From assembly GCA_964601515.1 (NCBI GenBank), contig CAZRNU010000015.1, forward strand, positions 1 through 38,021: a stretch of DNA of 38,021 bases. Reading direction: 5' to 3'. Positions 8,697 to 15,136 of this stretch are shown piece after piece. Each line of letters opens with the position of its first letter. Position 1 is the first letter of the stretch. This stretch comes from PWND01 sp964601515 (lineage in GTDB: Bacteria; Bacteroidota; Bacteroidia; Bacteroidales; UBA7960). A program made the position numbers and the translations under genes. A model generated the notes under the pieces. It searched no databases. It saw only the letters and a program-made list of their open reading frames with translations, and was not told where the DNA came from.

Positions 8697-9611
8697 ATGT
8701 CAATAATAGTTGAAGCAGTTAGTAAATTATACGGTAAGCAAAAAGCTCTTGACAATGTTTCATTTAATGTAAACAAAGGCGAGGTTGTTGGGTTTCTTGG
8801 ACCAAATGGTGCAGGAAAATCAACTATGATGAAAATCATAACTTGTTATATCCCGCAGAGCAACGGAATAGTTTCCGTTTGTGGGTTTGATGTTGCAACT
8901 CAATCCATGGATGTGAAAAAGAGGGTAGGATATCTTCCTGAGAACAACCCGCTTTATTTCGATATGTATATAAAAGAGTATCTGTCATTTATTGCCGGTG
9001 TTCATAAATTGAGAAATTTAACAAAAAGTCGTATAGATTATATTATTGAAAAAACAGGACTCTTGCCTGAAATCAACAAAAAGTTAGGTGTCTTGTCTAA
9101 AGGATACCGACAAAGAGTAGGAATAGCCCAAGCCTTAATCCACGATCCCGAAGTAATTATTCTTGACGAACCAACATCAGGGCTTGACCCCAATCAAATT
9201 GTTGAAATTAGAAATTTAATTAAAGAAATAGGAAAAAACAAAACAGTTCTACTCTCAACTCATATTATGCAGGAAGTGGAGGCTATGTGCAGTAGAGTGA
9301 TTATTATAAATAAAGGAAAAATAGTTGCAGATGCTCCTACATCTAAGCTGCAATCAATTTCTTCATTGAAGAAAACAATATTTGTTGAGTTTGAACAAAA
9401 CATTGATATTAAGGTTTTACAGTCTATTACAGGAGTCAATGATGTTACACAAGACGGCAATAAATACAAAATTTCAACCCAAAGTGAAAAAGATATTCGC
9501 TCTGAAATTTTTAAAATCTCATCTGCAAACAATTGGGTAATACTAACAATTGGTGTTGAGGAACAGAGCCTTGAAGACGTCTTTAGAAAGCTTACAAATA
9601 TTGAGTCTTGA
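8697..9611 (+). CDS. gldA: ABC transporter ATP-binding protein, GldA-like
   Basis: A 304-residue single nucleotide-binding domain. Walker A is GPNGAGKST at residues 35-43, the signature is LSKGYRQR, Walker B is VIILDEP, followed by SGLDPNQ and the switch histidine in STH. The signature and the PENNPLYFDMY segment match GldA proteins of Bacteroidota. In Flavobacterium GldA works with the GldF/GldG permease and is needed for gliding. No permease gene is next to it, so partners must be encoded elsewhere and the substrate is unknown. The C-terminal ~80 residues are the usual DUF4162-type extension (EQSLEDVFRKLT). Confidence 0.85.
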   Translation: MSIIVEAVSKLYGKQKALDNVSFNVNKGEVVGFLGPNGAGKSTMMKIITCYIPQSNGIVSVCGFDVATQSMDVKKRVGYLPENNPLYFDMYIKEYLSFIAGVHKLRNLTKSRIDYIIEKTGLLPEINKKLGVLSKGYRQRVGIAQALIHDPEVIILDEPTSGLDPNQIVEIRNLIKEIGKNKTVLLSTHIMQEVEAMCSRVIIINKGKIVADAPTSKLQSISSLKKTIFVEFEQNIDIKVLQSITGVNDVTQDGNKYKISTQSEKDIRSEIFKISSANNWVILTIGVEEQSLEDVFRKLTNIES

Positions 9612-9636
9612 TAGTTAACAATTTTAATTAACTTTG
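9608..9636 (+). promoter_or_regulatory. metK promoter (TTG-N18-TAACTTTG)
   Basis: TTG at 9608-9610 and TAACTTTG at 9629-9636 are 18 nt apart, a textbook Bacteroidota promoter, giving a leader of about 35 nt before the ATG at 9677. The TTG overlaps the end of the preceding gldA-like gene. The leader is too short for any known SAM riboswitch class. Confidence 0.7.
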
Positions 9637-9676
9637 CCACGCAATTTTCAAAATAAATAATAAAAAAGTTTTAATA

Positions 9677-10996
9677 ATGAGATATTTATTCACCTCAGAG
9701 TCCGTTTCAGAAGGACATCCGGATAAAGTAGCCGACCAAATTTCAGATGCATTACTTGATGAATTTTTGCGTCAAGACCCCGAATCTAAAGTAGCTTGTG
9801 AAACACTTTGTACTACAGGTTTAGTTGTTTGCAGTGGTGAAGTTAGAACTAATGGCTATATCGACATTCAAACTGTTGTAAGACAAGTATTAAAAAATAT
9901 TGGATACACTAAATCTGACTATAAGTTTGAAGCTGATTCATGCGGTATTATTTCAACAATTCACGAACAATCTGCTGACATTAATCAGGGAGTTGTGCGT
10001 CAGAAAGAAGAAGATCAAGGTGCAGGAGATCAGGGAATGATGTTTGGATACGCATCTTTGGAAACTGATGAATATATGCCATTATCATTAGATTTGTCAC
10101 ATATTTTATTACAAGAGCTTGCAGCAATCAGAAAAGAAGGCAAAGAGATGACCTATCTTAGACCTGACAGTAAATCTCAGGTTACTGTAGAATATGATGA
10201 AAACCATAAGCCGGTAAGAATTAACACAATAGTACTTAGTACTCAGCACGATGATTTTGTAAAGCCATCTAACAACTCTCAGGAGGCCCAGATAGAAGCA
10301 GATACCAAAATGCATGTGCAGATTGAAAAAGACATCAGAAATATTTTAATCCCAAGAGCTGTTGCTACTCTCCCGCAACGTCTTCAGGATTTGTTTAAAA
10401 ACGGATATAGATTACTGGTTAATCCAACAGGAAAGTTCGTTATTGGCGGACCTCACGGTGACACAGGCCTGACCGGAAGAAAAATTATTGTTGATACATA
10501 CGGCGGAAAAGGAGCTCATGGTGGTGGTGCATTCTCAGGAAAAGACTCTTCTAAGGTTGACCGTTCTGCAGCTTATGCAACCAGACATATTGCTAAAAAC
10601 ATGGTTGCCGCAGGAATAGCAGAGGAGGTTTTGGTACAGGTTGCATACGCAATTGGTGTTGCTGAACCTGTAGGTGTTTTTGTAAATACTTATGGTACAG
10701 CTAAGGTAAAACTGTCTGATGCAGAAATTGCTGAAAAGATTAAAAATATTTTCGACTTAAGACCTTACGCTATAGTAAAAAGATTTGGTCTGAAGAACCC
10801 TATTTTCCAAAAAACAACTACATACGGACATTTTGGAAGAACTCCACATTTTGAGGATGTTGAAGTTTCTTATAAGGATAAAGATACTTTTGAAAAGACG
10901 ATAAATGGCAAAGCAAGATACTTCAAAAAAGTTGAGTTCTTTGCGTGGGAAAAGCTAGACTATGTTGATGTTCTGAAAAAAGAATTTGGGATATAA
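9677..10996 (+). CDS. metK: S-adenosylmethionine synthetase
   Basis: 439 residues, longer than the ~384 of E. coli but common in Bacteroidota. Signatures present: SEGHPDKVADQISDA at the N-terminus, GAGDQGMMFGYA (near 116), and GGPHGDTGLTGRKIIVDTYGG (near 258), which line the ATP/methionine site. A ~40-residue insertion around 190-225 (after VLSTQHDD) accounts for the extra length. It makes SAM from ATP and methionine in the cytosol. It has its own promoter. Confidence 0.97.
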   Translation: MRYLFTSESVSEGHPDKVADQISDALLDEFLRQDPESKVACETLCTTGLVVCSGEVRTNGYIDIQTVVRQVLKNIGYTKSDYKFEADSCGIISTIHEQSADINQGVVRQKEEDQGAGDQGMMFGYASLETDEYMPLSLDLSHILLQELAAIRKEGKEMTYLRPDSKSQVTVEYDENHKPVRINTIVLSTQHDDFVKPSNNSQEAQIEADTKMHVQIEKDIRNILIPRAVATLPQRLQDLFKNGYRLLVNPTGKFVIGGPHGDTGLTGRKIIVDTYGGKGAHGGGAFSGKDSSKVDRSAAYATRHIAKNMVAAGIAEEVLVQVAYAIGVAEPVGVFVNTYGTAKVKLSDAEIAEKIKNIFDLRPYAIVKRFGLKNPIFQKTTTYGHFGRTPHFEDVEVSYKDKDTFEKTINGKARYFKKVEFFAWEKLDYVDVLKKEFGI

Positions 10997-11014
10997 CTAC
11001 CGGTACCCTGTCAT

Positions 11015-11066
11015 AGATATTCGTAATTTCGCACTCAAATCTTGATGCGATGCAATATCTCTTTTG
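11015..11066 (+). terminator. Possible metK terminator (weak)
   Basis: AGATATTCG (11015-11023) can pair with CGATGCAATATCT (11048-11060) around a long loop with a 3-nt bulge, followed by a T-rich run. The loop is large, so this is only a candidate. Confidence 0.25.
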
Positions 11067-11082
11067 TTTTTGGATTTCGAAT

Positions 11083-11132
11083 TTATTTTTTTAGAATTTT
11101 TTTCGTTTTTCGAAATTCGTTTTTCGAAATTC
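11083..11132. repeat. Tandem 14-mer of TTCG/CGAAA words after the sugar transferase gene
   Basis: The 14-mer TTCGTTTTTCGAAA occurs twice in direct tandem (11102-11115 and 11116-11129), continuing with TTC; related TTTCGAATTT words precede it. Each unit contains the self-complementary TTTTTCGAAA. It abuts the stop codon (11134-11132) of the minus-strand sugar transferase and may serve as its 3' end structure. Confidence 0.65.
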
Positions 11133-12256
11133 TATTTGCTCCTTGCTCTCTTGAATACAATATTATAGAAAGCCTTCCAGAAATATCTGAAATCAGTAAC
11201 AATCGGGTTTTTGAGATACGACTCTAAGTATCTTTTTTCAGATTCTACTATTGCGTCAATACCTTTTGGCAAATCTGCATAATATGGAGGTATTAGGCCC
11301 GGCCTGAATTTATGTCTGAACTTTAAAAAATCAGGCGGATACAGTGTTTGGTATTGCTTGCTTAGAGGTCTAACTCCGACTATCTTTATATCTCCCTTAA
11401 AAACATTTAAAAGCATTGGCAATTCATCAATCCAAAGAGCTCTAAATACTTTTCCTATTCCTGATATTCTAAAATCATCCTTGAATTTCCCTCCCGGATC
11501 AAGTTTGTTTTTTTCATATACATAAGGTTGAAGAAACTCGGAAAACGGATACATAGTTCTCATTTTGTAAACATATATTGTTTTGCCATTTTTACCTGTT
11601 CTTTTCATTTTGAAAACCACGCCGTAAGATGCATTGTGAACAGGAATTGGCTTAGAGATTTTCTTAGCAACAAAGAAAAACATCCCGCAAACAATCTTTT
11701 CTTCCACAATTGAAAACCCGGTGCTATACAACCTTCCAAGTGTTTCAGCCCTGCTTAAAATTCTATTTCTACCGCCGGTAAGACCAAAATATATTTGCTT
11801 TGTTATAGGAAGTTTTGGAATTACTCTTTTAAAAACAAAATCCATAAAAATGTAGATTCTGTTTAAAACCCATGGAAACTTTCTCAATAAACGTTTCCTT
11901 CTGAGTTCTAATGTTTCGCAACACCCAATGTATAAACCATTAATTGGGAGCTTTTCATTTACAGCAACGAAAAATTTATTTAAACGCCTGATGTCATTGA
12001 TGCGCTTAATGTTAACAATGTTTTTGGTTTCTTCTGCTCTTAGTGTTTCAATATTAAACTGTGTGGAGGTAGCGATGAGTTTATTAGAAGAATCATTCAG
12101 GTTAACAAATTCCGAAACAAATTTTTGAATACCCCTGTCAAAAGAAAGAATACCTTTGTCTTTCTTTTTTTTCTTTACAGAATTATTTGCTGTATTCTGC
12201 AGCTCTTCTTTCTTTTTTATAGAAGCTTCCACAAAAGAAGTTATTTGATATATCAA
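11132..12256 (-). CDS. Polyprenyl-phosphate sugar-1-phosphate transferase (PglC/WcaJ superfamily)
   Basis: 374 residues. The C-terminal half (from ~205) is a bacterial sugar transferase domain: KRTGKNGKTIYVYKMRTM, then WIDELPMLLNVFKGDIKIVGVRPLS, with the catalytic Asp-Glu pair in DELP. Such enzymes move a sugar-1-phosphate onto undecaprenyl phosphate, starting a repeat unit on the inner face of the membrane. The N-terminal ~200 residues (RINDIRRLNKFF, then GLYIGCCETLELRRKR) belong to a form common in Bacteroidota and lack the multi-TM domain of WcaJ. The start is uncertain: no early ATG exists. TTG 12256 is used here, but it overlaps a TAATTTTG motif (12261-12254), and GTG 12232 is an alternative. 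Confidence 0.85.
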   Translation of the reverse strand: MIYQITSFVEASIKKKEELQNTANNSVKKKKKDKGILSFDRGIQKFVSEFVNLNDSSNKLIATSTQFNIETLRAEETKNIVNIKRINDIRRLNKFFVAVNEKLPINGLYIGCCETLELRRKRLLRKFPWVLNRIYIFMDFVFKRVIPKLPITKQIYFGLTGGRNRILSRAETLGRLYSTGFSIVEEKIVCGMFFFVAKKISKPIPVHNASYGVVFKMKRTGKNGKTIYVYKMRTMYPFSEFLQPYVYEKNKLDPGGKFKDDFRISGIGKVFRALWIDELPMLLNVFKGDIKIVGVRPLSKQYQTLYPPDFLKFRHKFRPGLIPPYYADLPKGIDAIVESEKRYLESYLKNPIVTDFRYFWKAFYNIVFKRARSK

Positions 12257-12342
12257 AATTAAGCATTTGTGTATAGTTGTTATACAGTATAATACTTAAT
12301 TAGTTACAACCAAAATGGATTTAGATGACGAAAAACGTATAG

Positions 12343-12849
12343 CTACTTATGACTAATTTCCTTAACAAAAGTCGGAGGAATATTTAATTGTATTGAAGTA
12401 TTAATGTTTTCAAGCCTGATGACAACTGTTTTTTTGCCCCTGTATGATAACAACTCTCCAATAATCCCCTTCATTGGTCCAAATAAAATTTCGACTTTTT
12501 TCCCTTCCGGAATTACTTCTTCTGTAACTCCTGCCTCAATTTTTTCCTGTATAATTATCTTTAACACAGCTATTTGGCTATCAGGAATTGGCACTGGCTT
12601 GCCTTCAAAGCCGATAATTTTCACTATTCCGGGTGTGCTTAGAATATCATAATAATTTGACAGATCAGTCTTTATAAAGATATAAGAGTTTATCAGAGGT
12701 ATTTCAACCCATTTTTTTCTGTCGCTCCACTGCTTGAGTGTTTTCTGAAGTGGTAAAAAAAACTCTATGCCTTTTTTTGATAAATGTCCGGCGGTTTTCT
12801 TCTCACTTCTGGGTTTTGTATGAATAGCATACCACTTAGGCGTTTGCAT
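12343..12849 (-). CDS. NusG-family transcription antiterminator (UpxY-like)
   Basis: A 168-residue NusG paralogue with an NGN domain (WYAIHTKPRSEKK, FLPLQ, PLINSYIFIK, GIVKIIGF) and a C-terminal KOW domain (GKKVEILFGPMKGIIGEL). Specialised NusG proteins of this kind (RfaH, LoaP, UpxY) sit at the head of long surface-polysaccharide operons and keep RNA polymerase processive through them; in Bacteroides fragilis UpxY acts on its own capsule operon. I chose ATG 12849 rather than the upstream TTG 12867, because that TTG lies inside a TAAATTTG promoter-like element. It is divergent from the large operon and 86 nt upstream of the sugar transferase, probably co-transcribed with it. Confidence 0.88.
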   Translation of the reverse strand: MQTPKWYAIHTKPRSEKKTAGHLSKKGIEFFLPLQKTLKQWSDRKKWVEIPLINSYIFIKTDLSNYYDILSTPGIVKIIGFEGKPVPIPDSQIAVLKIIIQEKIEAGVTEEVIPEGKKVEILFGPMKGIIGELLSYRGKKTVVIRLENINTSIQLNIPPTFVKEISHK

Positions 12850-12864
12850 TACAGGTGTTTTTTG

Positions 12865-12872
12865 CAAATTTA
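12865..12872 (-). promoter_or_regulatory. -7 element (TAAATTTG) of the NusG-like gene
   Basis: The minus strand reads TAAATTTG, an exact TAnnTTTG match, 15 nt before the ATG at 12849. It decides the start codon, since the longer TTG start at 12867 falls inside it. No clear -33 TTG is visible. Confidence 0.55.
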
Positions 12873-12959
12873 ATATAAAAACATTTAAGCCGTACTTTCA
12901 GCAAAATATAGCATTCTTTTCTAAATTCATATATAACTATGCAAAACGATAGTTTATTC

Positions 12960-12978
12960 ATTGTTTTGTTAAAACAAT
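12960..12978. promoter_or_regulatory. Perfect inverted repeat between divergent genes (possible operator)
   Basis: ATTGTTTT (12960-12967), GTT spacer, AAAACAAT (12971-12978): a perfect 8-bp dyad in the ~220-nt gap between the NusG-like and MNT-like genes. It lies about 70-90 nt upstream of both predicted -7 elements. It could be an operator, for example for the winged-helix protein at 13071, or a weak hairpin with a short T-run. The rest of the gap is A/T-rich with no other recognised element. Confidence 0.35.
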
Positions 12979-13046
12979 TTTCAAAAAATTCCGTATAAAA
13001 ATCCAACAAAAAACATCAATAATTCAATCTATTTAGAAAGAATGAG

Positions 13047-13054
13047 TAAATTTG
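13047..13054 (+). promoter_or_regulatory. -7 element (TAAATTTG) upstream of the MNT-like gene and the glycan operon
   Basis: An exact TAnnTTTG match 17 nt before ATG 13071. No TTG is seen at -33. It is the only promoter-like motif I find upstream of the long plus-strand array, so it may serve the whole locus. Confidence 0.5.
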
Positions 13055-13070
13055 TTACTCAACTTTGTTT

Positions 13071-13604
13071 ATGCTTCAAACTCTTATAACATCTAAAACC
13101 AGAATAAGGTTGCTGCTTAAATTTTTCTTAAACAGCAAGAACACCTCGTGGTTGCGCGATCTTGAATCTGAGTTTGGCGAGTCAACCAACTCAATACGAG
13201 TAGAACTTAACAGACTCGAAGAAGCCGGCATGCTTCAGACGAAAGCATCAGGCAATAAAAAACTATATTCCGCAAATACAAAACATCCTCTATTTAAAGA
13301 CATTCATAATCTGTTGCTAAAGCATACCGGAATAGATCATGTAGTTGAAAGGGTAGTTGCCAAGCTTGGTAATTTGGAAATCGCATATCTAACAGGGTCG
13401 TTTGCAAAAGGTCTGGACGGACCTTTTATTGATGTTGTACTAGTTGGGAATGGTGTTGATAAAGTTTATCTGCTAAAGCTTATTGAAAAGGCGGAATCAC
13501 TTATAAATAGAAAGATAAGATATGTAATAGTTTCTTCCGAAGAAAAGGAAGAATGCTTAAAGAATAGTCCCGAAGCATTTTTGCTTTGGGAAAACACAAA
13601 ATAA
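13071..13604 (+). CDS. Winged-helix / MNT-type nucleotidyltransferase-fold protein
   Basis: 177 residues from ATG 13071 (an in-frame TTG at 13065 is less likely, being too near the predicted promoter). Residues ~5-75 form an ArsR/MarR-like winged helix (WLRDLESEFGESTNSIRVELNRLEEAGML, then a KLYSAN wing). Residues ~90-175 look like a minimal nucleotidyltransferase (MNT) domain, with GSFAKG and, shortly after, a hydrophobic strand IDVVLVG. The second acidic residue of the usual DxD pair is replaced (IDVV), so catalysis is doubtful. Similar proteins stand at the head of Bacteroidota polysaccharide loci. I infer a transcriptional regulator of this locus, divergent from the NusG-like gene. Confidence 0.7.
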   Translation: MLQTLITSKTRIRLLLKFFLNSKNTSWLRDLESEFGESTNSIRVELNRLEEAGMLQTKASGNKKLYSANTKHPLFKDIHNLLLKHTGIDHVVERVVAKLGNLEIAYLTGSFAKGLDGPFIDVVLVGNGVDKVYLLKLIEKAESLINRKIRYVIVSSEEKEECLKNSPEAFLLWENTK

Positions 13605-13687
13605 ATTAGGCAAAACCGCCTGAAACTATTGAAAATAAAAACACCTGGTCATTCTCAACAGTGGGAGTGACGGGGCGAAGCTGTGGA

Positions 13688-13711
13688 TTGAGGCTAAGGT
13701 TGAGGTTAAGG
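13688..13711. repeat. Left inverted hexamer array flanking the S23 gene
   Basis: Four hexamers in a row: TTGAGG, CTAAGG, TTGAGG, TTAAGG. The reverse complement matches 22 of 24 positions of the right array (14111-14134). The array ends 10 nt before the S23 start codon. Confidence 0.8.
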
Positions 13712-13721
13712 TTTAGAGTAT

Positions 13722-14081
13722 ATGAAGTATAATAGTTTTTCTGATATGCCGGTTTGGAAAAAGGCACATGACTTATCAGTTGAAGTTTTTGATATTTCTA
13801 TACCCCTACCTAAATCTGAAGACTATGGATTAAAAAGCCAAATTAGAAGGTCTGCAAATAGTGTTTCTGCGAATATTGCAGAAGCGTTTGGAAGAAATAC
13901 AAACAAAGATAAGGCAAGTTTCTATATAAATGCTCGTGGGTCAGCATATGAAACTCAAAGTCACTTGCTATATGGATATAAGGTTGGTTATTGTAAAAAA
14001 GAATCAATTCAAAGCCTTATAGATGATTATAAGAAATTAATTCACGAGTTGAATAAAATAATAAAAACGCTTAAAGAATAA
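13722..14081 (+). CDS. Four-helix-bundle protein, S23 / 23S rRNA intervening-sequence protein family
   Basis: 119 residues, the usual length of the TIGR02436/PF05635 family. Hallmarks are the early MPVWKKAHDLSVEVF, then LKSQIRRSANSVSANIAEAFGR, FYINARGSAYETQSHL and a C-terminal lysine-rich helix. Members were first found in intervening sequences inside 23S rRNA of Leptospira and Coxiella and are related to Avd of diversity-generating retroelements. Their molecular function is not established. Here there is no rRNA. The gene sits alone between a regulator and the glycan operon, and it is closely flanked by inverted hexamer arrays (13688-13711 and 14105-14155), suggesting that it entered as a unit. 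Confidence 0.9.
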   Translation: MKYNSFSDMPVWKKAHDLSVEVFDISIPLPKSEDYGLKSQIRRSANSVSANIAEAFGRNTNKDKASFYINARGSAYETQSHLLYGYKVGYCKKESIQSLIDDYKKLIHELNKIIKTLKE

Positions 14082-14104
14082 GGATAAGACAAGGGCTAAA
14101 GCTC

Positions 14105-14155
14105 CCTTAACCTTAACCTCAACCTCAACCTCAACCTCAACCTCAACCTCAACCT
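14105..14155. repeat. Right hexamer array (CCTTAA x2, CCTCAA x6) abutting the LegB start codon
   Basis: Eight perfect 6-bp units in direct tandem at 14105-14152 (two CCTTAA then six CCTCAA), then CCT and immediately the ATG of the dehydratase gene at 14156. It is the inverted counterpart of the 13688-13711 array. Being hexameric, unit gain or loss would alter the leader of the downstream gene without altering its frame. Confidence 0.9.
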
Positions 14156-15136
14156 ATGACTCAATCATTAATCACCGGCGCCGACGGCTTCATCGGCTCA
14201 CACCTTACAGAGCTTCTTTTAGCCAAAGGATATAAAGTAAGAGCATTATCGTTTTATAACTCTTTTAACTATTGGGGTTGGCTGGAGGATGTTCCTGCGC
14301 ATAAGAATCTTGAAATTGTGACAGGAGATATACGCGATCCGCACTTTGTGAAGCACATAATGCAGGGTGTTGATATTGTATTTCATTTGGCGGCTTTGAT
14401 AGCAATTCCCTATTCTTATCACGCACCCGACAGCTATGTTGACACAAACATTAAAGGAACGCTAAATATTTGTCAGGCAGCCAAAGAATTGGGCGGAATA
14501 AGAGTCTTGAATACATCAACATCTGAGGTATATGGCACTGCACAATATGTTCCAATAGACGAAAAGCATCCAAAGCAACCACAATCGCCATATTCAGCAA
14601 CTAAAATTGGAGCAGACGCTATTGCTATGAGTTTTTATAATGCATTTAACCTACCGCTTACTACAGTAAGGCCATTCAATACTTTTGGACCCAGACAATC
14701 TGCCAGGGCAATTATACCTACAATAATTACACAGATTGCTTCCGGTATGAAGGAAATAAAACTAGGCGATACTACTCCAACAAGAGATTTCAACTATGTA
14801 AAAGATACTTGCGAAGGATTTTTGGCAATAGCAAAATCGGAAAAAACTATTGGGAGAGAAATAAACATAGCATCAAATTTTGAAATATCCATTGCAGATA
14901 TTCTCGCTATGATTAAAGACATTATGAAAAGCGATGTAAATTTCATAACCGACGAGCAAAGAATCAGACCAGAAAAATCAGAAGTGTTCAGGTTGTGGGG
15001 CGACAATAAGTTGATAAATGAACTTACCGGCTGGAAACCAAAGAATGATTTCCCAAAAGGGCTTGAAGAAACAATTAATTGGTTTAAAAACCCCGATAAT
15101 TTAAGGAAATACAAGGCAGGATTGTATAATGTTTAA
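14156..15136 (+). CDS. legB: NAD-dependent sugar-nucleotide 4,6-dehydratase, LegB-like
   Basis: A 326-residue extended SDR. The NAD-binding motif is G8-x2-G11-x2-G14 in TGADGFIGSHLTE; the active site is Y146-x3-K150, with STSEVYG ahead of it. The segment YNSFNYWGWLED just after the first strand-helix unit is a LegB hallmark. LegB acts on GDP-GlcNAc in Campylobacter to give the 4-keto-6-deoxy intermediate of legionaminic acid. The neighbours LegI, LegG, PtmE and LegF support that reading. It is the first gene of the 22-gene array and overlaps the next by 8 nt. Its start codon follows a hexamer array directly. Confidence 0.88.
   Translation: MTQSLITGADGFIGSHLTELLLAKGYKVRALSFYNSFNYWGWLEDVPAHKNLEIVTGDIRDPHFVKHIMQGVDIVFHLAALIAIPYSYHAPDSYVDTNIKGTLNICQAAKELGGIRVLNTSTSEVYGTAQYVPIDEKHPKQPQSPYSATKIGADAIAMSFYNAFNLPLTTVRPFNTFGPRQSARAIIPTIITQIASGMKEIKLGDTTPTRDFNYVKDTCEGFLAIAKSEKTIGREINIASNFEISIADILAMIKDIMKSDVNFITDEQRIRPEKSEVFRLWGDNKLINELTGWKPKNDFPKGLEETINWFKNPDNLRKYKAGLYNV

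Noticed and set aside
9612..9676. Possible SAM riboswitch upstream of metK
   Set aside because: The leader after the predicted promoter is only about 35 nt and shows no conserved riboswitch stems.
11042..11227. Plus-strand open frame of 61 codons (phenylalanine-rich)
   Set aside because: Its composition is produced by the TTCG/T-rich repeat at 11083-11132 and it overlaps the sugar transferase C-terminus antisense.
13043..13090. ATG at 13043 as a start for the MNT-like gene
   Set aside because: It is in another frame, which stops soon after; the correct frame starts at ATG 13071.
14105..14155. Hexamer array considered as CRISPR or telomere-like repeat
   Set aside because: There are no spacers between units and no cas genes; the array is a simple 6-bp tandem repeat in a chromosomal setting.
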